The notes beneath the pieces were generated by a model. It made no database searches. It saw nothing but the letters and a program-made list of their open reading frames with translations, and was not told the DNA's origin. Below, piece after piece: positions 12,831 through 23,594 of a stretch of DNA of 64,000 nucleotides. The stretch is from Litoditis marina (lineage: Eukaryota; Nematoda; Chromadorea; Rhabditida; Rhabditidae). The stretch spans positions 41,697,336 to 41,761,335 of the forward strand of contig OZ038433.1 of assembly GCA_964036275.1 (NCBI GenBank), in the 5' to 3' direction. Positions within the stretch are counted from its first letter, which is position 1, and each line of letters starts with the position of its first letter. A program made the translations under genes and the position numbers.

Positions 12831-12948
12831 AAGAAGGACGATTATGTGGACCAATGCCAATGCATCGGTCCTTTAATCTGCAATGGAAAAATGTATTGCA
12901 GTTTAAAGACCGAAGCGTTGGGATTGGCCCACATAATCCTTCCTCTTC
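12831..12948. mobile_element. Hairpin MITE family C, copy 3
   Basis: GAAGGACGATTATGTGGACC and CCCACATAATCCTTCCTC arms, core AATCTGCAATGGAAAAATG. Confidence 0.8.
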
Positions 12949-13219
12949 AATACTGAATATAAACCATATTCATCTTTCGTTTAACTTTCATTCCAACTAA
13001 ATTTTTTTTAGAAACAATGGAGATATGAAGTCAGACCGCTGATATTACAGTATCTGTCAAAGTGAAGACTTTGAACAGACAAATAGTGTGCTTTTTCAAG
13101 TCTCTGGAGACGTTTCACAGCTAAACTGTCGCTAATGAGATGTGACTAGGATACAAGATCATAAATGAAAGGTGAGCCTGGGCAGACACCAAATTAGGCT
13201 CAAACTTATGTAGACTAGA

Positions 13220-13355
13220 ATATACTGTTAGTCAATTACACAGTCACGTGAAACATATTTAACACAGCAGAATTAAGAAACGTGCAATGACAAAGTGCAC
13301 GTTGCCCCATTAGAATTCTAACATCACGTGACCATTCATGTAAGTTCTAGTATAG
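13220..13355. mobile_element. MITE family A copy
   Basis: ATATACTGTTAGTCAATTAC to TTCTAGTATAG, with CACGTGAAACATATTTAACA and a second CACGTGAC near the right end. Confidence 0.85.
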
Positions 13356-13701
13356 ATTCATTCGCGATTCAATACGTGACTTGCCACTTTGTTGACTGTG
13401 GCACTCCAATTGGAGAAATAAAAGAAGAGATTGAAAATATTTGATACTTGAGTCAACCAGTTCAAGTACAGTCGAGTACCTCTACTATTAGAATTGATAG
13501 TTTGCCTTTGCAAACCAAATAGTTTGTCTATCACAAACCCAAGTCACCGACGCATTTCGAGCGTTTCACAATCGATATGCCGATTGGTCAGCTCTTAGTA
13601 GATGACCAAACCATAGGTATTCCTAGTGAAATTATTTGAAGAAAACTAAGAGCGTGGGCTCAGTCCGACAACTTTAGATGGATCAAAAGTGCTCCAGCTA
13701 G

Positions 13702-13836
13702 CTATACTGTCAGTCAATTGCACAGTCACGTGAAACATGTTAAACACATCTGCTCTCAGAAACGTGCAATGACAAAGTGCACGATGTCTCATTATAATGC
13801 TAACTTTACGTAATTGTTCAATTGCCTTCTAGTACA
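13702..13836. mobile_element. MITE family A copy
   Basis: TATACTGTCAGTCAATTGCA to CTTCTAGTAC, with CAGTCACGTGAAACATG. Confidence 0.85.
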
Positions 13837-13916
13837 GCGAACGCTGCGCGGCAAGCTATCGCGGATCAATCAATAACAGGGCACACTTGCACGTGAGGCG
13901 CATACACGTTGTGGCG

Positions 13917-14045
13917 TCTTCATACTTTTTGTCTGCTGCAGATACTTAGAGGAAAGTATGATCATTGGTGCGCGATACATACAGTGTACACGATTGCTAA
14001 CCATACTTTGCTCGGTGTATCTGCAGCAGACTAAAAAAGTAGAAA
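13917..14045. mobile_element. Inverted-repeat element with CTGCTGCAGATAC arms
   Basis: TACTTTTTGTCTGCTGCAGA and TCTGCAGCAGACTAAAAAAG are facing arms; inner copies of CATACTTT/AAAGTATG add to the foldback. Single copy seen. Confidence 0.6.
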
Positions 14046-14649
14046 GGGGCCCTAACCGAACTCTAATTAGTTTACCACGTTACACGTTAGTGTGCTTTGG
14101 AAAAGTAGATTGAGGATGTAGAAATCAATATTTTGAATTCAGCCGTAATTTAGAAAGAACAGATCAGGTGTTTAGTTGTGAAAGGTGTTTACGCCCTTAG
14201 GAACATTCCGTTTTCTATCTGACAGAATATGTCTGGATTTGGGTGATACCTGGATGAATATATTCATAACTCAACACGGAAATCTTCTAAGAAGAAAGAT
14301 ACATCTCGTGCTTCTCGAAACATGAGATGGTTTTGAAAGATAATTATGTTTATAGATAGTTCCAAGAAACCTATAAACGTGCGGTCGAACGTATATAAGT
14401 AATACCGAAGTGATTCCTGTGCAGCTGTACGAATAACTTTTGGATGGGAAAACGAAAATAGGTGGTCAAAACACATGCACTTCATCACAAAATTTCAGGT
14501 TCACATTCTATTTCACTCTATTGAAACATTTCACTTATTGAGCCTGTGAAATTGCAAATACCGAAAATGCTCGCTACGTTCGAATTTGTTGAACACTTTG
14601 TGTTGAAGTACGTTATCATGTCAAAGTTACATTTGCAAACTAATCTCTG

Positions 14650-14850
14650 ATTATAATAGCAAAATTAGGGTTTTAATCGAATTGAAAGTCTCGAGTACAC
14701 TTAATGAGTTACAAGATTATCAAGTTTCGAGTTCATTACGAGTTTCAAGATTTTCGAGTTTTGAGTTTCACGTTTCGAATCGAACTAGAACTCGAAGTTT
14801 TGAGTTGTTTTCGAGTTCCTTTTGAATCGAGTTTGAAATTGACAACCTTA
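14650..14850. repeat. Cryptic GAGTTTCGA/TCGAGTTT simple-like repeat
   Basis: Degenerate tandem words such as TCGAGTT, GAGTTTC and TTTTGAGTTT fill the stretch; the 91-codon ORF over it is best explained by this. Confidence 0.5.
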
Positions 14851-15385
14851 AGAAAAACACTTAAAGCAAGCAAGGTGCTATTTTGGGTAAGCATTCGAAC
14901 CTCTCACCTTCCAATATGTAATGGTATTCAGCATACGCAACCTTTTCAGACACGCTACATTATGTTGTTTGAGCTCTAGTGGCTGATAAAATAACCTCTG
15001 TGAAGTGTTCTGTAATAATTCTTGAGTAATCGCAAAAATAATTCTTGTATAATTTTTAATCATACTGAAAGAGAATCGGTGCGAATGAAAAGTATCATAT
15101 TACTCTAAGTTTGACGTGTCAATTATATTGACTTCTACTACAATATTTTTGAGATAAAACAAGTGATTAGAGCTTGAGAAATAGAGGTAAAGTTTGATGT
15201 GCTCTCAATCAACAGATATAAAAAAGGAGAACCAATGAAATATTTTATTAGAATTTCGTCCAAAGTCAGTGTAGCGTATGGCGGAAGTTGCGTGTTTCCA
15301 GTGCAATAATTGAGTCTGCTCAAGTGTTTCAAAAATTATCGGCTGTTTCGAGTACTCCAGGCTGATGTCTGAACCAGGCATCGAT
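14851..15385. other. Intergenic, nothing seen
   Basis: AT-rich, short ORFs only, no repeat match inside the window. Confidence 0.3.
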
Positions 15386-15387
15386 TT

Positions 15388-15602
15388 CTCAAAAAGCTCA
15401 TGAGATAACTCATGAGCAATTTCTCACGAAGTTCTCATGAGAGTCTAGTAGCCATGAGGTGTTCATCAGATTCTCATGAGAAACTCATATGAGGTTCTCA
15501 TAAGGTTTACTACGACGCCAGGAATACCTCTCAAGTTTCTTGAAAATGTTCGACACCATAGACATTGCCACATGAGATTCTCATGAGAAACGAAGCTTCA
15601 AG
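15388..15602. repeat. TCATGAGA-rich dispersed repeat, copy 2 (family G)
   Basis: AGCTCATGAGATAACTCATG, GAAGTTCTCATGAGAG, AGATTCTCATGAGAAACTCA and a final CACATGAGATTCTCATGAG; same architecture as 1013-1225. Confidence 0.65.
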
Positions 15603-17320
15603 CGAAGACACCAGGTTCTCATTTAATAATGAATGCTTAGCTGCTGCTGGCTTGACAGAAAATCTGGAGAAGTTAAAATACAATACTGCAATAGCAATAA
15701 GCAATAGACCAAAACTTATTTCACATCAGAATGCGAATCTGCAATCTGGTTTTCTGTCAACTGCTCCATGCGTGTATTGTGATTTCTTGCAGATACGCGG
15801 AGATCTCCTAGAGATTTGAGTCAAGCAGTGTGAGCCTCTCACGTGATTTGTCATAGTTCCTAGAATAGAATGGCATCTTAGTACGAAAGAGTTAGAAGTT
15901 GTAGTCATGTTAAGTCTCTTCGTGTACACCTACGTCGTTTCGAATCATTATGATTTCTTTGCTCTTGCTCATCGGGGTTCGAGTGTCGTATAATAGTGCG
16001 TGTAAGCGAGAGACGCAGGATGAAATGAAGGCCCGGGGTGATCTAGCATTCACACTACGGCCAATCAAGAGTGTTCGAAATATCCCTCTTTTCATGTTTC
16101 CAGACAAAGTGGTGAACTAAACACAAACCTCCCGAAATTCTACATGAAACTTACATCCAGAAAAAGAGGACATTTTTCCAATAATCAGGTTTTTGCGATC
16201 TATCAGCTGCTTAGCGTTCTGAGAACTACTAACGGTTGAAAGAAATTCGGTTCTCGAAATACCTGTGAGATAAAAAAATCTCCTGCAGGGCTTTTGTTCG
16301 TTTCACCAACAACAGTGCAAAACGTGTACCAGACAGCAATCAACTGCCGCGCTCAACACTTCTTTTGACCGTAACTTGGTCCTTAGGGAGGAAGACGTTC
16401 GTCTGAGAGCGGAACCAACTTGTACTGAATACCCAGAGGGAACGACACATGACATGGCTGTCTGTCGTGTTTCTACTTATGGAATATAATTCGAACCGTA
16501 AAAATTAATCAGGAACTGGAAATGACTCTTTGCTCAAGAAAGAAGTTCGGGGAGACGTCCACTTTTTAAAATTGTTCTGTTGTACTAAAGGATCCATAAA
16601 ACACTTAACATCGTAGAATTATTTTGTAGGTAGCGGGCGTTGGCGAGCGGTCAGCGCATCTTTGATCTACACACTGTCTCATCGACAGAAAACTTTCTTG
16701 CAAATCCGGAGTGCTTTGGTGGTTATATATTACTAATAATTCATTGATAAAAATTGAATTCGATCCCCTTCCAAAATAGCTGACAAACCGGGCTTACATG
16801 AGAGTCTAGCGATCATCATATTAGTCATGTAAAATTGTTTCTAGGCCCATAGGCTCTTATGTAAATAAAAACTCAACCACGTACAGCTCGTATATTCTCA
16901 AAGATTACGGCAGCAACCCTAAAACGGAACACCTATAGTGGGTGCCAAATTTATAAATTTCTGGGTCTCACCGGAATCGAAATACTTGTAATTTCACGTG
17001 AATATGACCAATTCAGTGTACCTAGCAGTGCACCAATGGCGAACCAGCCACCTTCAATATTTTCTCCAGTTCTACTTAGACAAATTCGCAAAAAAAAATC
17101 ACGACAACAACACATAGATTCCAAGGATTAAGCTTAGAAAAACATTTCAAATGTAGTTCTTGTAGCCCAGGAGACTCTAACGCCTCTTTTAAATTGCTCA
17201 TTAAATTTGTGATTCCTATAATGTGAAAAGTATTTCCCAAGAGTGTACGGTACATGTGATAATAAGTATGACTCAATGTCCTAATAGCAGGTACAGTCGC
17301 AGCTCTAGGCATACTGTATA
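15603..17320. other. Intergenic, only weak repeat fragments
   Basis: A GATCTACACACTGTCTC fragment at about 16670 resembles family D. No exon structure was recognised. Confidence 0.3.
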
Positions 17321-17324
17321 TGTG

Positions 17325-17500
17325 AGGCTACTCGGAACGCGCTCTGTTAATTACAAATTCGTGTTTGGTCGAAACTGTATTGCAACAAATCTAGAGATAT
17401 AGTGTGCCCCAAAGAGACGTCAGACGACGAGAGGGAAAATCAATATATATGATAGCCACTCTGTATAAACAGTAATTTACTGTTTTGCAACGACGCTTGT
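17325..17500. repeat. Dispersed repeat family F, copy 1
   Basis: From CTACTCGGAACGCGCTCTGT to TTACTGTTTTGCAACGACG, including AGACGTCAGACGACGAGAG. It matches 33018-33190 in inverted orientation almost base for base. Confidence 0.85.
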
Positions 17501-17513
17501 TCTGAGAAGTGAT

Positions 17514-17649
17514 AGTATACTGTTAGTCAATTGCACAGTCACGTAAAACATGTTAAACACAGCAGAACTCAGAAACGTGCAACAACAAAGTGCACAATGC
17601 TTCATTAGAATGCCAACTTCAGGTGACTATTCAATTTACTTCTAGTATA
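17514..17649. mobile_element. MITE family A copy
   Basis: GTATACTGTTAGTCAATTGC to ACTTCTAGTATAG; the E-box is changed to CACGTAAAAC. It lies 15 bp from the family F copy. Confidence 0.85.
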
Positions 17650-17789
17650 GCATTGTTGTTGGATTCTTGAAATCGGCAGAGATTTAAAGGGGGATTAAAC
17701 TACAAACACAGAGGATCAGACCAATACACACCGTTCAAGGTTGGATGTTTTGGAGCGAACCCTAAAAACAAGGCCTAATAAACGTGCAA

Positions 17790-17884
17790 GCGCAACGGAG
17801 CAGTGATCCAATTGTTATAGTGATAAGCACACTAAGCTATTGCGGATTTGGTTGCTAGTTCGATCCCGCTTCGAGCCGCGCGCT
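17790..17884 (+). other. tRNA-like remnant (possible SINE head)
   Basis: GGAGCAGTGATCC resembles a pol III A box and TAGTTCGATCCCGC a B box, at tRNA-like spacing with an extra arm. Stems are imperfect and no 3' CCA region is evident, so it is a decayed tRNA or SINE head. Confidence 0.35.
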
Positions 17885-18940
17885 TTCAACACCATCTGTA
17901 CACAAGCTTTTTAAAACAATAAGTAACGCAGAAAAATTCAGTTCCTAATGAGGAGAACAAAACGCAAAATCAGAATCGATCACTACTTTTCAATATAGAT
18001 GGTACGAAAAATTTAATGTGAAACGTACATTAAAACCAGCGTCAAAGCAATATATTCCAATAGCGGGCAGATTTTTCCTCAATTAAAGTTTTGTTTCCAA
18101 AAGCTATGATGTTTGTGGTCTACTGTCTATTGAATAGAAAAACAGATGAAAAGGACAAGAAGATAATAGTATGCATACTGCTATCCGCCAAAACATTTGC
18201 GGTTAATTGGCGTCTATTGACGTGAAAATAGAGAAGACGTGTGAGATAATTGTCAGCCGAAGCTTCGGCATTTCAAATGAGCCATGTCACGCACTTTCTT
18301 TACGTATCTTACCCTCCTCATGCGGTACTACTTGGTACTCTGCTCATCAACCAATTCCAAGCGCTTCATTTAGTACTACTCGCTACCACACTGATCTACC
18401 AGTTTTCAATGTAGACAGAGTGGTTTAGCTATATATCACGTCGTTCCCACTGAGATTCTTACAGTACATATTCAAATTTCTCAATGACTGTCCTCAGTGC
18501 ACACTTAAATTTCGAAGCAACAACTTTCAAAAACTTCTGTAAAACTACTCAGAATTTACTTATTCAAATTTCCGATACCATTAACGTAATTACAAGAAGC
18601 CGAAACTGTGTGAAGGGTGGGAACGACTTTGAGTGGCACTTTTCACTGAACACATAATTTGCTTATGAAACTGTTGTGTTTGTATTGTAGTAGTCTCAGC
18701 AAAAACGAAAAAGATAAATACTAGTACGAGCTGCTAAACCTCACAACGAAACGACAGAAATGTAAACATTACGTTTTTTTCTAAAATAAAACTTGCAAAA
18801 CTCGAGATCTCCAACAACCTAGAGATTAAAAGAACAAAACGCAATTAATGGAAATAATTTAGGGTGGTGACGATTTAATGAATCCGAAAGAGCAAGGCGG
18901 GATAGGTATTGAACTTTTTCAGCGGGAAATTTCCAAATAA
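17885..18940. other. Intergenic, nothing supported
   Basis: Short ORFs only; an ORF at 18207-18428 lacks splice context or motif. Confidence 0.3.
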
Positions 18941-18943
18941 GTT

Positions 18944-19200
18944 TATGCGAATTTCTTCCCGAACCGAATCTTCCGGAACGAAAATCGATCCGTTTCTTCA
19001 CGTCAAAACCGAACAAACTTCGGGCTTCCAAAGGTGGAACCAAACCAATTCAACCAATTATTAATGCTAAATTTGGTCGACTACATTACGTTTATTAGGG
19101 TTTGGTTCGGTTTTCTATCGGTTCGACTAATGCATAGTGGTTCGGTTTCTCACCGAAACAACTGGTTCGGGAAGAGTCGGTTCGAGAAGAAATTTGCCAA
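18944..19200. mobile_element. Foldback element rich in CCGAAC/GTTCGG (family E), copy 1
   Basis: GAATTTCTTCCCGAACCGAA at the left mirrors TCGGTTCGAGAAGAAATTTG at the right; inside are many GGTTCGG and CCGAAC words. Confidence 0.65.
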
Positions 19201-19484
19201 ACTTTACTGGGTTTTATATTTAAAAAAAGTCACGTTACATAGACGGGAACAAACTCTAGCAGTTGTGCACTCTATCCATGCACGTTTTCACTTATGATGT
19301 TCTCAAGATATTTAACAAACATTTTATAGCGAGTGTAAGTATGGTCATTGATGAAACTGAATAAAATCCAGACCCTTTCTGAATTCAATTGAAGTTCAAT
19401 GTGTATTTGGGAAAAAAAATCATATTCAGTTATAATTGGATGTTACTTTTATAATAAGTTGACTACATGAGATCCATAAGTTAA

Positions 19485-19606
19485 AGATTGGACGATTATG
19501 TAGACCTATCTCAACGCTTCGGTCCGTTGAACTGAAATACGTTTTTCAACCGCAGTTTAAAGGACCGATGCGTCGGGATTGATCCTCACAATCGTCCTAC
19601 TTTAAT
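19485..19606. mobile_element. Hairpin MITE family C, copy 4
   Basis: TTGGACGATTATGTAGACC and CTCACAATCGTCCTACTTTA arms, ACGTTTTTCAACCGCAG core; more diverged than other copies. Confidence 0.75.
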
Positions 19607-19940
19607 CCGTTTTCTAACTGCGTTAGAGTTCGAGCCACACAAAAGAGTGTGTAGTTCCGGAGCGGTTCCACTTTTATTACAACACGTGCTCGAAAAAAGT
19701 TCCTACAAAACTTTTGAAAAGAGCAAAGCTTGCAGGAATATGTGTTCTAATTAAGGTTTGACTAAACGCTAGAATTTGGCGTAGAGTGGCCCGCAGTTCT
19801 GGTGCGAGTCATATCAAAAAGGTAATTAGTGGTCTATTCCAAGTAGAAACGAAATACGGATGAATGGCTGTTTACGCCGAAATTGTGTACCAAACCTAAT
19901 ATCCTCTCTCTCCACTCTAGAGACGCGACGCCCCGGCTTT

Positions 19941-20135
19941 ATTGGACAAATTATCAAGTACACGCTCTCACTATCGACACCTTCTAGTAGACGAACTACG
20001 TGGTCCTCGCACTCGAGAGAGCATGCAGATCAATGAGACCGCAGACAGGGTTCGATCGTCTGCGTCTCTCTGACATCCACACTCTCTCATCGAGTACGCT
20101 ACCAGAGTGGCTGAGAATTGTCTGACCTGTCAACG
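19941..20135. mobile_element. Palindromic MITE family D copy
   Basis: AGAGCATGCAGATCAATGAG, ACCGCAGACAGG and GTCTGCGTCTCTCTGACA arms, ending GGCTGAGAATTGTCTGA. Confidence 0.65.
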
Positions 20136-20324
20136 TGTTGGAGAAATTGGGGGAAAAGGTGTAAATAAGGTAAACATTTATGTTAACGAATCTGCATCAT
20201 TAGTACAAAAAACTTCTCATACAACCTGTTTTGCAAGTTTCAATAGAAGAAAAAGCTATCGCGTTTTTAAACACGTATATTTGTTGAATTTCGGAACCAT
20301 AAGCATCAATTTGCTGAAATTGCT

Positions 20325-20462
20325 CAGCTACAGACACGAGACAGCTCGCATATTAATGAGACCGAGTAAGACAGTCTGCTTCTCTCTGACCTGTACACTC
20401 TGTCGCTGAGATCGCTACAAGAAAGGCTGACCAACTAGCTGGAAACGGTCTGAGCTGTCAGC
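20325..20462. mobile_element. Palindromic MITE family D copy, diverged
   Basis: AATGAGACCGAGTAAGACAG, TCTCTCTGACCTGTACACTC and GGTCTGAGCTGTC align to other D copies. Confidence 0.55.
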
Positions 20463-20868
20463 ACCCTGCTGCTCCGCAAAACCACGTGAAACCTGTGAAG
20501 AACATCACAGGTTCATATAATGGTACCGTTACGTGTTCATTTACTGCTTCCACATCACTCGTTTCCTATCATTTTTTACAACAAAAAATGAGATGTTTGC
20601 TAGCCTGAGAAAATGGAACGGAAATCTAACAAAAATGAGAGCAATAACATTGTAATGAGAAACGTAGACATGTTCCCGTATCTAATATTCTAGGAACAGG
20701 GAAATATATTGTAGGTTATGGCTTATGGGCAAACAAGTCTCGGTAAAAATGTCCCTAGAGAAATAGATTTTGCCACTTAGCTCAGTCACTGCTTCTAATC
20801 ACCTCATTACCGAATATTTGTCTAACCCTGAAGATATGGGATGCGGTAAAGAGGGAGCAGCATACAAG

Positions 20869-20869
<1 letters not shown>

Positions 20870-20937
<68 letters not shown>

Positions 20938-20945
20938 AAGAGAAA
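20870..20945. repeat. (GA)n microsatellite
   Basis: About 30 GA units with an imperfect GAGGAGAAAGAG tail. Confidence 0.95.
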
Positions 20946-21129
20946 AGAGAGAAAAGGAGCTCTACGGAACGCAAAAACAACAACTTTGCGTCAGACCTTT
21001 TTTCCGGCCAAGCCGTTAACATTGAGCACGTTACAGTCTATTTTACAGTGGCGTGTGTGTTAATTATATCCGTCTGCCCTAGAAAGTGAAAACTTGTGGT
21101 TCACTCTTTCCACCGAACGTGGTCTTATG

Positions 21130-22212
21130 TTGCACGGTCACGTGATTCGTGAAACATGTTAAACACAGCAGATCTCATGCAATGACAAAGTGCACGATAT
21201 CTCTTTAGTGGATAATCAGGTCCACTTTCAGGTTGCCCTGTGCTTGTAGGGTCTTGTAGTCGAGCTTCCCAAAATGGGGTATTCTATATGCCCTTGCAAC
21301 GGGTCTTTGATAGTGCCTACCTCACGTAGGTGTTGAGAATGGGATAAGACGTAAAACAGAATGAGTTTATCTACAGTAGAATACAACAGTTACATTGTAG
21401 AGGAAGAGAGGGATGAAGGGGTGAGAGCTCCGAAGAGCGGAGGATAGGCTCTAAGAGAATATGATGGGCGGATCAACATAAGATGATGCACAATCAGATA
21501 ACATTGAAGAGAGAGAGAAGGAATGTGAGAGAACATAGAATGAGAATTAGAGGTTGTGCACTACAAGTTCACAACACTCCGGGCGAGCAAGTTGAACGGT
21601 AGTGAAGTTAAGTTTGTGATGAACAATGTGTTCAACACACTACGGGGCGACAAAATGAATGGGGGTGGGGGGAGAGAGAACAGTGAATGGGAATAAAGAA
21701 AATGAGATGAATTGATCGACAAACAAACTACAAAACAAAAGAAATTTCACCGAAGATCCGTGCGCAGACAACATGTTGATGAGTAGACGGAGAGTGGACG
21801 ATTTTACGACGAAGTGAAGAAGTTTTGAGAGCTGCCAGGGGTCAACGCCAGAATTGTGGGTCTATTCGAGACGTGATTACGTCAACCCAAGTGTGTGCGG
21901 TCTGTTTGAGTTCACCTTTCTTCAGTGAAGGTGCTCATCAACCTGTTTGCCTAGCTTCGGCATGTGACACGGTATCTACCCGTCGCCGTTCTGTGTTGTG
22001 TTTTCTACAACCAACTGGATCCACTTTTGGAATCCAGGCTCTGTGTGAGTCTGGCTAACTCTTCTTACTTTCAATTCAACTTGCTTTCCGTCCCTCGAAC
22101 AATTCTTGAGGCCTTTCTTTTGACTCATCGAATTAGCGAACACAGGATTTCTGCTGTGTTATCTTCGAGAACTACTTTTTGACGTGACTATTCAATTTAC
22201 TTATAGTATACA
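21130..22212. mobile_element. MITE family A copy split by a ~0.96-kb insertion
   Basis: The left part (CACGGTCACGTGATTCGTG through GTGCACGATATCTCTTTAG, to about 21215) and the right part (GACGTGACTATTCAATTTAC to TATAGTATA, from about 22172) are the two halves of family A. The intervening ~960 bp matches nothing else in the window and has no recognised ORF. Either a nested insertion (possibly an LTR) or a longer relative of the MITE. Confidence 0.6.
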
Positions 22213-22215
22213 TTC

Positions 22216-23594
22216 TGAGTACTATCATAGTACGAACCTTGGTTTGGTTCGTGCCAAACGTGCAATGTGCGTTATTTTTGTGCAAGACAATAATAATTTT
22301 TATTGTGCTAGAGCATCACATCTTTTTGTGTATTATTCCGCCGTTGAGTTTGAAAATAAACTTTGATCATTTCATGTGTTCTTATTCGCAGTTATATCCA
22401 CACCTGATTTGAAGGTGAGTGTAGTAACTACAGTAACCTGCAGAAACAAAAACCAATGCGTCTATGATGAAGTCGTTCGAATCAAACTTAAATCTCGGAT
22501 GATTGAATATGCTTCATTTTGATTCAAAATAAAACTTATAGAGAACAAATATGGCGTCATGGGGAATATGTAACGAAATTACAAACTAAAAGAGGAGAAA
22601 AACAAACTATACATTTACAGCTTACGTTACTCAATTCTGAGGTAGTTTCCTTACTTTTGCACCGTGATAAGTTTGAACCAGGATTCAATACGGCAACACA
22701 AAACTAAGATGTTCTTTGATATGAATGAAACATAATCCTAGTGAGAGGGATAGGCTAGTAGTACATGGTGAATATCGCAGTTGGCAAAGAATCAAACGAT
22801 GCATAATTTAAATAAAAAAGTAGCAATTATGAAAGAGGCACAAATATGTGAAAGTATAAAACGGACACGAAGCTTAAACCGAGAAATGATAAAAAAACTT
22901 ACAAACTAACATCATACAAGATAAATCAATAATGAGAAACGACGAGTAACCGGAGTAACAGAACACACTGCACTGTTTGAAATATTTACATAGCATGACC
23001 GAGTGGATTACTAGCTGGTGTTATATAAATTACATAAGAAACATATAAAACAAAGTTTAAAACTGGTTTATGACATGTGATTGCTGACTTTCGACATAAT
23101 TCAGACTCTCCTGAAAACAATACATCAATTATCTGATCTGCCCAAAACATCATACTGAAATAGTTTTCAGTGCCACTTTCAGAATAAATGAAACAATGAG
23201 CTTTGATAACCTTTTAGATGAAACACAATGTTATTAGATAATCTCAATCTCACCTTTGTTTCCCGAGTGGTACTGTACTACAACATTCTAGTGAATTTTT
23301 ATAGAAATTGACTATTCGCAAAACTAGAGGAGTGCCTGGTTTCACAGAAAAGTCTTGTTTTCGGCTCAGATCGAATTGTGTTTTCATATTCATTCTTTGA
23401 ATTCTTCATTGTTTATAATTTAATGAACTGACGCTACCTTGTAGGATGGTGATTGTCTTTGTCGACATCATCCCTAATACTCCGTATTCGGCATGAAAGT
23501 TCACAATCCAATATGGATATCTGTCCCTTGATGTGTGTCCTTCTATGCTCGAGTGAATTATCATTTATCTACCAACCTGAGCCGATAGTTATAG
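22216..23594. other. 3' flank of the DUSP gene, no separate gene
   Basis: AT-rich; should contain the DUSP 3' UTR. An ATTAAA on the minus strand near 23420 is a weak poly(A) signal candidate. Confidence 0.3.
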
